From Alphaproteobacteria bacterium Ga0077535 (GTDB lineage: Bacteria; Pseudomonadota; Alphaproteobacteria; Caulobacterales; Aquidulcibacteraceae), in the NCBI GenBank assembly GCA_001464425.1, contig LNEK01000027.1, forward strand, positions 1 through 64,000: DNA of 64,000 bases. Direction: 5' to 3'. The position numbers and the translations under genes were made by a program. This document shows positions 27,774 through 36,367 of this stretch, piece after piece. The notes below the pieces were generated by a model. That model was not told the DNA's origin. It did no database searches and saw nothing but the letters and a program-made list of their open reading frames with translations. Positions within the stretch are counted from its first letter, which is position 1; each line of letters begins with the position of its first letter.

Positions 27774-27787
27774 AGGAGGCACACTTG
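27774..27787 (+). promoter_or_regulatory. Strong ribosome-binding site with TTG start
   Basis: AGGAGG at 27774-27779 precedes TTG 27785 by 5 bases and decides the start of the diiron enzyme. GAGGCAC (27776-27782) overlaps this site and is complementary to GTGCCTC at 27740-27746, so a hairpin could hide it. Confidence 0.6.
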
Positions 27788-28702
27788 GCAGATGGCGCAC
27801 ACGGCCAGCGATTGCGGCCGCATCCATATTACGACCACGCTCTGCAGGCGAACCTGGCCCGCTGGAACCGCGACCGGCTCGCGCCACAGCGCCCCCGCGC
27901 GGACTGGGCGCAAGCGCTGGAGCGCGAGCACCAGATGCAGCGGCTCGAGCTGGATTTCATCGAGGCCACGCGAAAAGCGCACATTGCGCGCGCCGCCAAA
28001 GCGCCGCGCGAACCGGCGGCTTTCGTGGCTTGGTTTGAGAACCTGAAGGAAACTGGCCCCGGCCAGAACGATCCGCTGTTTCCGTGGCTCGCCGAACGCG
28101 CGACGCTCGATGAGATGCGTTGGTTCGTTGAGCAGGAAGCGGCTGGCGAAGCTGGCTTCGATGACCTCGTCGCGATGGCGCAAGTGAAAATGCCGGTGCA
28201 GGCCAAGCTCGAACTCGCCCGCAATTATTGGGACGAGATGGGCCGCGGAAACGCCAAGGGCATGCACGGCCCGATGCTGGAAGCCTTGGTGCACGCCATG
28301 CGCGCCACGCCGACGATCGACGCCACGGTTGCGCCGTCGCTGGCGCTCGGCAACACGATGGCCGCGTTCGCGACGCACCGTACATATGCCTATCACGCGA
28401 TCGGCGCACTCGGCGTGATTGAACTCACCGCCCCGGGCCGCGCGACGCAGGTCAGCCTCGCGTTGCGCAGGCTCAAAGTTTCCGCCAAAGCGCGGCACTA
28501 TTTCGATCTGCATGCAGTGCTTGATGTGAAGCATTCGGAAGCGTGGAACCGCGAAGTGTTCGCCTCGATCGTCGCCGAGACGCCAGACGCGGCGCCCTAC
28601 ATCGCCGAAGGCGCGCTCATGCGGCTCGCATGCGGCGCCGAGAGCTTTGACGCCTATCGCCGCCATCTCTGGGGTGGCGATGGCAAAGCGCCGCCACCTT
28701 GA
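27785..28702 (+). CDS. Haem-oxygenase-like iron-containing redox enzyme
   Basis: About 305 residues of helical haem-oxygenase-like fold. Candidate diiron ligands appear in order: Glu in MRWFVEQEAAGE, the WDEMGRGNAKGMHGPMLEAL stretch with Asp/Glu and His, Glu in GVIELTAPG, and His/Asp/His in YFDLHAVLDVKHSEAW. This matches the diiron oxidase subset, not haem-degrading enzymes. Such enzymes oxidise amino acids, fatty acids or other small molecules; the substrate here is unknown. TTG 27785 is chosen from its AGGAGG site; the frame extends 37 codons further. Its stop overlaps the next start (TTGA), which suggests a joint function with the methyltransferase. Confidence 0.85.
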   Translation: MADGAHGQRLRPHPYYDHALQANLARWNRDRLAPQRPRADWAQALEREHQMQRLELDFIEATRKAHIARAAKAPREPAAFVAWFENLKETGPGQNDPLFPWLAERATLDEMRWFVEQEAAGEAGFDDLVAMAQVKMPVQAKLELARNYWDEMGRGNAKGMHGPMLEALVHAMRATPTIDATVAPSLALGNTMAAFATHRTYAYHAIGALGVIELTAPGRATQVSLALRRLKVSAKARHYFDLHAVLDVKHSEAWNREVFASIVAETPDAAPYIAEGALMRLACGAESFDAYRRHLWGGDGKAPPP

Positions 28703-29619
28703 CCGAAGAGCAAGATCACGCGCTGCGCGAGTTGCTGCAGTTCGCACGCACGCGCGGCTACGCGTTCGTCACCCCGACCCCCGCCACACACGCCCGCATC
28801 TACGCCCGCCTACCCGGGCGCTCGGACTTGCGCAGCATACTGGGTTGGAGTCTGCCGTTCGATCACAGCGATGATTCAGACCGCGGGCTGGTGGATCTGC
28901 TCACCCGCGCCGACGCGCTCGATGAGAACGGTCGCATTTTCACAAGCCGCGTCCGCATCTCCAGCTTGGGCGATCTGCTGCTGCTGCACTCCGCCTACCC
29001 CACAGCGCAGCGTGACGCGGTGTTCTTCGGGCCGGATTCGTATCGCTTCGCGAGCTTCCTGCAGGCGGAGCTGCCACGCATTGGCGCCCGCGCGCATCTG
29101 GTTGATATCGGCGCGGGCACTGGCGTAGGCGCCCTCGTCGCCGCCAAGACGATCGCTGCACAGCGCCTCACGCTGACCGACATCAACCCGCAAGCCCTTC
29201 GCTTTGCGCGCATCAATGCGGACTTTGCCGGCATTATGATAGACTCCGTCTTGAGCGATGCGCTCGGCGCTGTCTCCGGCGATATCGACTGCATCATCGC
29301 CAACCCGCCCTACATCGTCGATCCAGCGCGGCGCGCCTATCGCGATGGCGGCAGCTTGCATGGCGGCGAAGTATCGCTGGCTTGGACCGAGGCGGCTGCG
29401 CAGCGCTTGGCGTCTGGAGGCGCCTTCCTGCTTTACACCGGCAGCGCCATCATCAATGGCGAGGACAAACTCAAAGCGGCTTTGCTCGGCGCGCTTCAAG
29501 GCTTCGACGTCAGCTATCGCGAACTCGATCCTGACGTATTTGGCGAAGAACTGGATCAGCCCGCCTACGCCGATGCCGATCGCATTGCCGCCGTGGGCCT
29601 CGTGGCAATCAAGCGCTAA
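28699..29619 (+). CDS. SAM-dependent methyltransferase with NPPY motif
   Basis: A 306-residue protein. An N-terminal domain (residues 1-130) with FGPDSYRFASFLQ precedes a methyltransferase domain with motif I LVDIGAGTGVGAL, motif II LTDINPQALRFA and the catalytic motif IIANPPYIVD, which is shared with enzymes methylating planar amide or amino nitrogens (HemK/PrmC, RlmG-like). The substrate is not known. It starts at TTG 28699 interlocked with the diiron enzyme stop, and it converges on the ATP-grasp-like gene through a shared CTAA. Confidence 0.88.
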   Translation: MTEEQDHALRELLQFARTRGYAFVTPTPATHARIYARLPGRSDLRSILGWSLPFDHSDDSDRGLVDLLTRADALDENGRIFTSRVRISSLGDLLLLHSAYPTAQRDAVFFGPDSYRFASFLQAELPRIGARAHLVDIGAGTGVGALVAAKTIAAQRLTLTDINPQALRFARINADFAGIMIDSVLSDALGAVSGDIDCIIANPPYIVDPARRAYRDGGSLHGGEVSLAWTEAAAQRLASGGAFLLYTGSAIINGEDKLKAALLGALQGFDVSYRELDPDVFGEELDQPAYADADRIAAVGLVAIKR

Positions 29620-30587
29620 AGCGGCGGTGCGATATCGCGCACCAAAACCATCGCGCTCAACGCCGCCGCCAAAAGCTTCGTAGCGCGCGCGCGATCACGC
29701 CAGTTCAGCACCACGGCGGGCCCGGTGTCGGTCTTGTTGACGTCGACGATGTAGAGCCGACCCGTCTCGCGTTCGCGCAACACATCGAGCGCGCCCCAAT
29801 CGAGCTTCATGGCCGCGCAGAAGCGCTCAAGCTGCGCCATCTCCGCTGGTGAGAACACATCTTCCGGGGCCTGCACCACAACGCTCGTGTTCTGGATCGA
29901 AAACCGCGCAGCCGCCGGCTTCTTCTTCACATACACCAGCACCGGCCGCCCACCGACGCACGACGTACGCAGATCACATGCCCAACCGTCATCACCCTCG
30001 GTGCGGATCAGACGCTGATACGCCTTCCCCGCGACAGGCGCCGTCGGGCATTGCACCAAACGGCCATCATGCAGGCCGTTGCCTTCGCCCTTCTCCACCG
30101 CTTCACCGACATAAGTCGCCGGGTCGAGGGCGAGCGGATAGCCGAACGCCTCTTCCATCACTTGCGCCACGCGCGTCTTCGAAACATCGCCGACAGCGAA
30201 GTTGAACGCGCGCGCGTGCCGCGGCGGCGGCGGCGCAGCGATCGTTTGATCCTCGAAGTAGAATGCCGCGTCCGCGTCAGCCGGAGAACGCGCCAGCCGC
30301 ATCCCGCCCCACACGGTCGCCGCCCAAATCACATACCAAGGCCGCGGACGATAAGGCGTGAACCAGATGCGCGGCCCCGCAGGCTTGGTCAGCCGCGCCC
30401 AAAACCCGCGCAGCCGCACGAATGCATAATAGGTGAGCCAGCGTCCGATATCGGCCCAGAGCTGAAGATCGTTCTTCATCCAGACGCCGGTGGACTTCAC
30501 CAATATGCGCCCGCGCTCGTAATGAAAATCGCGCAGCCACGCGCCGCGATGAACATTGCCGCTCGCAGAGACATCGCTTGCAGCCAT
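29616..30587 (-). CDS. ATP-grasp-like protein
   Basis: About 323 residues. The C-terminal half resembles ATP-grasp ligases: AYQRLIRTEGDDGWACDLR, PVLVYVKKKPAAARFSI and the metal-binding end LDWGALDVLRERETG then YIVDVNKTDTGP. The N-terminal half (WFTPYRPRPWYVIWAATVWG) is a variable domain. ATP-grasp proteins join a carboxylate to an amine or thiol using ATP; the substrates are unknown. ATG 30587 follows AAGGAGG at 6 bases, which rules out the longer frame. Convergent with the diiron enzyme/methyltransferase pair, it may belong to the same pathway or be independent. Confidence 0.65.
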   Translation of the reverse strand: MAASDVSASGNVHRGAWLRDFHYERGRILVKSTGVWMKNDLQLWADIGRWLTYYAFVRLRGFWARLTKPAGPRIWFTPYRPRPWYVIWAATVWGGMRLARSPADADAAFYFEDQTIAAPPPPRHARAFNFAVGDVSKTRVAQVMEEAFGYPLALDPATYVGEAVEKGEGNGLHDGRLVQCPTAPVAGKAYQRLIRTEGDDGWACDLRTSCVGGRPVLVYVKKKPAAARFSIQNTSVVVQAPEDVFSPAEMAQLERFCAAMKLDWGALDVLRERETGRLYIVDVNKTDTGPAVVLNWRDRARATKLLAAALSAMVLVRDIAPPL

Positions 30588-30640
30588 GCTCCGCCTCCTT
30601 AAGCGGTACTCTGCCAAAATCAGGAGACGAGGAGAAGCGC

Positions 30641-31462
30641 TTAAGCTTTGCCCAAATCGCGCGAACGCTGCGCGGCCGCTGCGACAGCACGGCGCAGCAG
30701 CGGCCCGAGGCCATTGCCCGCGCCGAGAACATCAAGGGCGGCCTCAGTCGTGCCGCCGGGAGAGGTCACCTGCTTACGCAGTGTGCTGGCGCTATCGCCC
30801 GTCTCGAGCATTAGCGCGCCGGCCCCGGCGACCGTGCGGTTTGCAAGCCGTATCGCCGCTTCGCGATCGAGCCCCTCCTGCTCAGCCGCCGCCGCCAGCA
30901 CTTCCGCCAGCAGAAACACATAAGCCGGCCCCGAGCCCGAAACGGCGGTTACGACATCCATCAGCCGCTCGGCGGCGATCGGCTCGACTGAGCCTAAAGG
31001 CTCCAGCAATTGCTCAGTGAGTTCGCGATCTTCTGGCGTACAGGCTTGCGTCATCACATAGGCCGTAATGCCCCGCCCGATCCGCGCCGGCGTGTTCGGC
31101 ACACAGCGCACGACGCGCTGTGCGTTAAACTCGCGGCAGAGCTTATCGAGCGTGACGCCGGCCATCACCGACATCACCAGCGTCTGCTCACCCACCAGGG
31201 CGCGCGCCGCTTCGATCACGGATGGAAACGTCTGCGGCTTTACAGCCAGCACCAGTACATCGACAGCCCCGCGCGCGACTGGGTTGAGCACGGCGCCCGC
31301 CGCTTCGAGTTCGCGCTCGAGTTCAGGATCGAAATTGGGCTCGACTACAGTAAGCGTCAGCCCACCGCCTTTGCGGACAGCTTGTAGCCACCCGCGCACC
31401 AGGGCGCCGCCCATAGCGCCCGCGCCAACTAAGGCGATCGTTGGAGCTTCTAATCCGCTCAC
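30641..31462 (-). CDS. proC: Pyrroline-5-carboxylate reductase
   Basis: A 273-residue Rossmann enzyme performing the last step of proline synthesis, reduction of pyrroline-5-carboxylate with NAD(P)H. The dinucleotide motif is IALVGAGAMGGALV at the N-terminus; VVRCVPNTPARIGRGIT and AVSGSGPAYVFLLAE are family signatures, with GDSASTLRKQVTSPGGTTEA at the dimer domain. It begins with GTG 31462, interlocked with the upstream gene's stop (GTGA). Confidence 0.96.
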   Translation of the reverse strand: MSGLEAPTIALVGAGAMGGALVRGWLQAVRKGGGLTLTVVEPNFDPELERELEAAGAVLNPVARGAVDVLVLAVKPQTFPSVIEAARALVGEQTLVMSVMAGVTLDKLCREFNAQRVVRCVPNTPARIGRGITAYVMTQACTPEDRELTEQLLEPLGSVEPIAAERLMDVVTAVSGSGPAYVFLLAEVLAAAAEQEGLDREAAIRLANRTVAGAGALMLETGDSASTLRKQVTSPGGTTEAALDVLGAGNGLGPLLRRAVAAAAQRSRDLGKA

Positions 31463-31965
31463 GCTTCTCCGACGGTTTCGAACAGGGCCGCGCTAGACGC
31501 GTCCTCAGCCGTCATGCCGCCGAGAATAACAAACTGAAACGACGGCTGGAAGCGGTCCGCCGCATCCATCGCCGCCGCCAGCATCGCCTGCACTTCGCCG
31601 ACTGAAATTTCATCGCGGCCGATCATCGGCATGGCGTGGCGGAAAATGATGGTGCCGTCGTCTGACCAGACATCGAAATGGCCGAGCCAGAGATTTTCGT
31701 TGATCAGCCCCGCGAGTTTCACCGCTTCGGTGAGCCGCGACTTCGGCGCCTGAATTTCAAAGCCGAGTGTGAACAACAACGCCGGCAATTCATGGCGATA
31801 CGAGAAGTAGCCGACGCTATCGCCCCAAGATGACTTGAACGAAAAATGCACGTCGCCGTCTTCCGCGCGCTCGCATTTGAACCGGTCATCCGAGCCGATG
31901 ACGGCCTCAACCGTATCGAGCGGGTCAGCAGGTGTTTCGACTTCGTCGTCGATCCAGAGATCCAT
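31459..31965 (-). CDS. YbjN domain-containing protein
   Basis: A 168-residue acidic protein of the YbjN / type III secretion chaperone-like fold: an early DTVEAVIGSDDRFKCERAED, SWGDSVGYFSYRHELPALLFTL in the centre and LAAAMDAADRFQPSFQFVI at the end. Family members are widespread in Caulobacterales beside proC and have no settled function. ATG 31965 has GGGGA upstream and is preferred to the in-frame start 7 codons earlier. It is coupled to proC. Confidence 0.82.
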   Translation of the reverse strand: MDLWIDDEVETPADPLDTVEAVIGSDDRFKCERAEDGDVHFSFKSSWGDSVGYFSYRHELPALLFTLGFEIQAPKSRLTEAVKLAGLINENLWLGHFDVWSDDGTIIFRHAMPMIGRDEISVGEVQAMLAAAMDAADRFQPSFQFVILGGMTAEDASSAALFETVGEA

Positions 31966-32114
31966 GAGCGTCCCCTTTGGGCTCAAGAGCCGCCCGCGCG
32001 GCTAGTGGATGATCTCTTCGCCTTGGTGATGCGCGCTTTGCGCAGCGCGTCGAATCAAGCCCCTAGGACACTAGGTAAGCCCTGAGAGTCTTGCGCGAAA
32101 CTTAACGCGGTGGG

Positions 32115-32369
32115 TTAACCCTGCGCCTTCAGCGCAGCTTCGAGCGCCTCAAGCCGCTCGCGCAGCCCGTCCGCCTCGGCGCGCGCGTCAGCGGCCATCT
32201 GCTTCACGGCCTCGAACTCGTCGCGGCTCACGAGGTCCATTTCCGCAACGAAACGGTCCGCCTGGGCCCGCATGAAGCTTTTGGCCTCATCGCCCGCGCC
32301 CTGGGCCATACCCATGGCGCCCGTCATCAAACGGGCCAGATCATCGAACACCGAGCTTGTCGTTTGCAT
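32115..32369 (-). CDS. ubiK: Ubiquinone biosynthesis accessory factor UbiK (BMFP domain)
   Basis: An 84-residue protein with a hydrophobic/amphipathic N-terminus (FDDLARLMTGAMGMAQGAGD) and a C-terminal coiled coil after VSRDEFEAVKQMAADARAE. This is the BMFP (YqiC) pattern. In E. coli UbiK assists the ubiquinone biosynthetic complex and oligomerises through the coiled coil. It is divergent from lgt across 83 bases. Confidence 0.85.
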   Translation of the reverse strand: MQTTSSVFDDLARLMTGAMGMAQGAGDEAKSFMRAQADRFVAEMDLVSRDEFEAVKQMAADARAEADGLRERLEALEAALKAQG

Positions 32370-32452
32370 GTGGACCGATCCTTTCGGCCTACTTAGAAAC
32401 CCGGACCAAACCGGGCAATGCGGCCAATCAGCTAAACGAGAATGGGCGGGCG

Positions 32453-33505
32453 ATGATCGAAGCAGCCATGCAATTCCCCAATATCGACCCGGCGGCGTTC
32501 ACCCTGCCGTCGTTCGAGCTGTTCGGGAACACGCTCGGGCCCTTCCCACTCCGTTGGTATGCCTTGGCCTATATCGCCGGCCTCGTCCTGGGCTGGCGCT
32601 ATATGGTCTGGCTAATCCGCCGCGACCGGCTCTGGGCGCCCGGCAAGCCAGCGATGAGCGTGCCGCAGGCGGATGACTTTCTCTTCTGGGCGACGCTCGG
32701 CGTCATCCTCGGCGGCCGGCTCGGCTACGTCATCTTCTATAAGCCCAACATCATCTGGGAAACGCCGCTTGAAGTCTTTCAGATTTGGCAAGGCGGCATG
32801 AGCTTCCACGGCGGTCTGCTCGGCGTGCTCGCGGCGGCTGTTTGGTTCGCGCGGCAAAAGCACGTCAATGAAGAGCAATTCGCAGCGCTCGCAAAAAAGC
32901 ACGTCGTGGCTGAACCAGCCGCAGGGACGAAGAGCGAATACACGCGCATCGGCCCTGAGGGCTGGCTGAAGAAGGACGAAGCCGAGAAGCTGCGCGAAAA
33001 GGCCAAGACCGACACGGTCGACCTCCTGCGGCTGGGAGATCTCGCGGCGGCCGCCGCGCCGATTGGCCTCTTTTTTGGCCGCATCGCCAACTTCATCAAT
33101 GGCGAACTTTGGGGACGCGCCACCGACGGCCCGTTCGGCGTGATCTTCTGCAACCAAACGATCATGGAGCTCAATTACGGCTCCTGCCCTGCCGGCATCA
33201 CGCCGCGCCATCCGAGCCAACTCTATGAAGCCGCGCTGGAAGGCCTGCTCCTGTTCGCAATCATCACGATCGCCACATTGAAGTTCGACAGCCTGCGCCG
33301 CCCCGGCACGAACGCCGGGCTTTTCCTGGTGTTCTACGGCCTCTCGCGCTTCGTACTCGAATTCGTGCGCGAGCCGGATGCGCACATGCCGGAAGCTCTG
33401 CGCGGTTTCATCACCATGGGCATGCTGCTCTCGATCCCGATGATCATCGCCGGCGCTTGGCTCCTCCGCCGCGCCTACGCGCAACCAAAATTGGCGTCGG
33501 CGTGA
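32453..33505 (+). CDS. lgt: Prolipoprotein diacylglyceryl transferase with an extra insertion
   Basis: Lgt attaches diacylglycerol to the lipobox Cys of prolipoproteins in the inner membrane. Seen are the essential His-Gly motif MSFHGGLLGVLAA, the signature GRIANFINGELWGR and PRHPSQLYEAALEG, and multiple membrane helices. The protein has about 350 residues versus about 290 for E. coli. The excess is a charged segment (about residues 138-190) between the HGGLLG helix and the GRIANF region. ATG 32453 is preferred; ATG 32468 is possible. It is coupled to the next gene by GTGA. Confidence 0.94.
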   Translation: MIEAAMQFPNIDPAAFTLPSFELFGNTLGPFPLRWYALAYIAGLVLGWRYMVWLIRRDRLWAPGKPAMSVPQADDFLFWATLGVILGGRLGYVIFYKPNIIWETPLEVFQIWQGGMSFHGGLLGVLAAAVWFARQKHVNEEQFAALAKKHVVAEPAAGTKSEYTRIGPEGWLKKDEAEKLREKAKTDTVDLLRLGDLAAAAAPIGLFFGRIANFINGELWGRATDGPFGVIFCNQTIMELNYGSCPAGITPRHPSQLYEAALEGLLLFAIITIATLKFDSLRRPGTNAGLFLVFYGLSRFVLEFVREPDAHMPEALRGFITMGMLLSIPMIIAGAWLLRRAYAQPKLASA

Positions 33506-34545
33506 GCCTGAAAGAAAAATTGGTCGAGCATATCCGCGAGAACGGGCCGATGACCGTCGCGGAATATATGGGCGCGTGCCTCTATGATCCGGAGGACGGC
33601 TATTACGCCTCGCGACCAGCGATTGGCGGCGCCAATGCGGACTTCCTCACGGCGCCCGAAGCCAGCCAAATGTTTGGCGAACTCATCGGCCTTTGGTGCG
33701 CGCATGAATGGGACGTGCTCGGCAAGCCGGCGTTCAACCTGATCGAACTCGGCCCTGGCCGCGGCGTGCTGATGCAAGATGTGCTGCGCGCCACGCAGCG
33801 CCTCGAAGGCTTTCACGACGCCGCCAATATCGTGCTGGTCGAAACCAGCGCGCCGCTCCGCGACGAACAAGCCGATCGCATCCCAGATGCAGAATGGGCG
33901 CTGCGGCTTGACGATGCGCCGCCCGGCCCGTCGCTCATCATCGGCAACGAATTCCTCGACTGCATGCCGATCCGCCAGTTCATCGCCGGCGAAGAAGGCT
34001 GGCATGAAAAGCTCGTCGGCCTCGACGAAGCGGATCAACTCGTCTTCGGCCTAAGCGCCGCTATCCCCGCGCCTGACAGCGAAGACGAGCCCGGCACGGT
34101 CCGCGAGATTGCGCCTGCGCTCGAAGCGCTGATCTACGAGATCGAGCGCCGTTTGCACGAAGCGCCCGCGCGGGTGCTGCTGATCGATTACGGCTACGTT
34201 CGCCCCGAATGCGCCGACACGCTGCAGGCCCTGAAGAACCATAAGAAGGTCGACCCGATCGAAACGCCCGGCGAAGCCGATCTCACCGCCCACGTCGATT
34301 TCGCGCGAGTTGCGCAACTCGCAGAACAAGCCGGCCTCGCCGTGCATGGGCCGATCACGCAAGCGCAATTCCTGCGCGGCCTTGGCATCGAAGTGCGCCA
34401 CGATACGCTGGCGCAAGCAAATCCCGCGCACGCTGAGCGTTTAAAGCGCGAACTCAACCGCCTCATCGGCGCCGATCAAATGGGCGCCTTGTTCAAAGTC
34501 ATATGTCTATCGAGCCCCAACCTCCCACCGCCGGCCGGCTTCTAA
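33502..34545 (+). CDS. SAM-dependent methyltransferase, MidA/NDUFAF7 family
   Basis: A 347-residue protein of the MidA/NDUFAF7 family: an N-terminal MTVAEYMGACLYDPEDGYYA motif, SAM motif FNLIELGPGRGVLMQDVL, then SLIIGNEFLDCMPIRQF and VLLIDYGYVRPE. In mitochondria NDUFAF7 dimethylates an arginine of the complex I subunit NDUFS2; the bacterial target is probably NuoD-like but is not proven. It starts at GTG 33502 inside the lgt stop and overlaps pgeF by 43 bases. Confidence 0.92.
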   Translation: MSLKEKLVEHIRENGPMTVAEYMGACLYDPEDGYYASRPAIGGANADFLTAPEASQMFGELIGLWCAHEWDVLGKPAFNLIELGPGRGVLMQDVLRATQRLEGFHDAANIVLVETSAPLRDEQADRIPDAEWALRLDDAPPGPSLIIGNEFLDCMPIRQFIAGEEGWHEKLVGLDEADQLVFGLSAAIPAPDSEDEPGTVREIAPALEALIYEIERRLHEAPARVLLIDYGYVRPECADTLQALKNHKKVDPIETPGEADLTAHVDFARVAQLAEQAGLAVHGPITQAQFLRGLGIEVRHDTLAQANPAHAERLKRELNRLIGADQMGALFKVICLSSPNLPPPAGF

Positions 34546-35312
34546 GCGCCGACGCGCCGCCGCATTGGACCGCCGCCGCGCTCGGCGGCGTGCGCCACGG
34601 ATTCTTCGGGCGCCAAGGCGGCGTCTCAACTGGGATATACGCCTCGCTCAACGCGGGCACCGGCTCGAACGACGATCCTAGCGCCGCGCAAGAAAACCGC
34701 CGCCGCATCGCCGCGGCGTTCGGCGCCTCTCCCAATCACCTTATCGGCGTCCACCAAGTTCACTCCCCCACCGCCGTGTTGGTCACCGAACCTTGGTCAA
34801 GCGACCGCCCGCACGCCGACGCGCTCGTCACCACTACGCGCGGCCTGGTGATTTCGGTCCTCACCGCCGATTGCGCGCCGGTGCTGCTGGCAGACGAAGG
34901 CGCCGGCGTCATCGCCGCCGCGCACGCCGGCTGGAAAGGCGCGATTGGGGGCGTACTCGAAAGCGCCATCGCGCTGATGGTCGAACACGGCGCGGCGCGC
35001 GACCGGATCACAGCCGCCATCGGGCCGTGCATCCATCAGCCCTCCTACGAAGTCGGCGCCGAATTCGCTGAACGCTTCACCGAAGCCGATCCCGATAACG
35101 CCCGCTTCTTCGCCCCCGGACGCCACGGCAAGTTCCAGTTCAATTTGCCGGCTTTCTGTGCGGCGCGCCTCGTTCAAGCTGGCGTGCCCGACATCGAAAC
35201 AATCCCGCTCGACACCTATGCCGAAGCCGAGGCGCTCTTCAGCCACCGCCGTTCGGTCCACGAGAAGGCGGGCGATTATGGCCGCAACTGCGCCGCGATC
35301 GCACTGCTCTGA
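34503..35312 (+). CDS. pgeF: Peptidoglycan editing factor / YfiH purine nucleoside phosphorylase family
   Basis: A 269-residue DUF152/YfiH protein. Zinc-site residues are visible in LIGVHQVHS (His), [14 protein letters not shown] (Cys) and [15 protein letters not shown] (His). [13 protein letters not shown] is a further signature, and the protein ends [15 protein letters not shown]. PgeF removes mis-incorporated L-Ser-containing precursors, and relatives show purine nucleoside phosphorylase or laccase-like activity. The start lies 43 bases inside the preceding gene. The lgt-midA-pgeF order is common in alphaproteobacteria. Confidence 0.93.
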   Translation: MSIEPQPPTAGRLLSADAPPHWTAAALGGVRHGFFGRQGGVSTGIYASLNAGTGSNDDPSAAQENRRRIAAAFGASPNHLIGVHQVHSPTAVLVTEPWSSDRPHADALVTTTRGLVISVLTADCAPVLLADEGAGVIAAAHAGWKGAIGGVLESAIALMVEHGAARDRITAAIGPCIHQPSYEVGAEFAERFTEADPDNARFFAPGRHGKFQFNLPAFCAARLVQAGVPDIETIPLDTYAEAEALFSHRRSVHEKAGDYGRNCAAIALL

Positions 35313-35428
35313 GCCGTGTCCCCGGCGCCACGCGCGCCAGACTGTCATTAAACTGCAGCGAATCTCTTTCCCGCGCCCCGAGTCGAGCGCTAGGAACGGG
35401 CGCAATCCGGACGCGCGGGGCCCGCTCC

Positions 35429-36364
35429 ATGAAACTTCTAGCCGCCAGTTCTAACGGCACGCTCGCGCAAGCGATCGCCGACCATCTCGACACGCCGCTG
35501 GCGCAAGCCGAGTTCAAGCGGTTCAAGGACAACGAAGTCTTCGTTGAGATCCAGGAGAACGTGCGCGGCGAGGATGTCTTCCTCATCCAATCGACCTCCT
35601 ACCCCGCCAACGACCATTTGATGGAATTGCTGATCGGCATTGACGCGCTCCGCCGCGCCTCTGCGCGCCGCATCACTGCGGTCATCCCCTATTACGGTTA
35701 CGGCCGGCAAGACCGCAAAGTCGGCGGCCGCACGCCGATCACCGCCAAGCTCGTCGCCAACATGATCACCACCGCTGGCGCCGATCGTGTGCTGACACTC
35801 GAACTGCACGCGGGCCAGATCCAAGGCTTCTTTGATATCCCGACAGATAACCTGTTCTCGACGCCCGTGCTCGAGCGCGACATCAAAGAGAACTGCAAAG
35901 ACACCACAAAGCTGATGATCGTCTCGCCTGACGTTGGCGGCGTCGTCCGCGCGCGCGCGCTCGCCAACCGCTTGGGCGCCGATCTCGCCATCGTGGACAA
36001 ACGGCGCGAAAAGGCCGGCGTCAGCGAAGTCATGCACATTATCGGCGACGTCGCCGGCCGCGAATGCATCCTGGTTGATGACATCGTCGATAGCGGCGGC
36101 ACGCTTTGCAATGCGGGGGAAGCGTTGCTGGCCGAAGGCGCAAAATCGGTCTCGGCCTACATCACGCACGGCGTGCTCTCGAACGGCGCGGTCAAGCGTA
36201 TCGATGAGAGCAAGCTGAAGGAGCTGGTCGTCACCAATTCGATCGACCCGAAAGCTCGCAAGCACAAAAGCAACAAAATCCGCGAAATCACCGTCGCGGC
36301 TTTAATGGGCGACGCCATCTGGCGCATCGCCAACGAACAAAGCGTCAGCTCTCTGTTCGAGTAA
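35429..36364 (+). CDS. prs: Ribose-phosphate pyrophosphokinase
   Basis: Prs makes PRPP from ribose 5-phosphate and ATP for nucleotide, His and Trp synthesis. The 311-residue sequence has [40 protein letters not shown], the [12 protein letters not shown] loop and the PRPP-binding [20 protein letters not shown]. The length matches class I Prs. It is preceded by a 116-base spacer and probably has its own promoter, which I could not define. Confidence 0.96.
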   Translation: MKLLAASSNGTLAQAIADHLDTPLAQAEFKRFKDNEVFVEIQENVRGEDVFLIQSTSYPANDHLMELLIGIDALRRASARRITAVIPYYGYGRQDRKVGGRTPITAKLVANMITTAGADRVLTLELHAGQIQGFFDIPTDNLFSTPVLERDIKENCKDTTKLMIVSPDVGGVVRARALANRLGADLAIVDKRREKAGVSEVMHIIGDVAGRECILVDDIVDSGGTLCNAGEALLAEGAKSVSAYITHGVLSNGAVKRIDESKLKELVVTNSIDPKARKHKSNKIREITVAALMGDAIWRIANEQSVSSLFE

Positions 36365-36367
36365 GCC

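Noticed and set aside
27689-28747. N-terminal extension of the TetR frame on the minus strand
   Set aside because: The extension is antisense to the diiron enzyme, whose metal ligands and ribosome-binding site are clear; ATG 27688 gives a normal TetR size.
35438-36265. Minus-strand frame of 275 codons opposite prs
   Set aside because: Complementary shadow of a highly conserved gene, without domain motifs.
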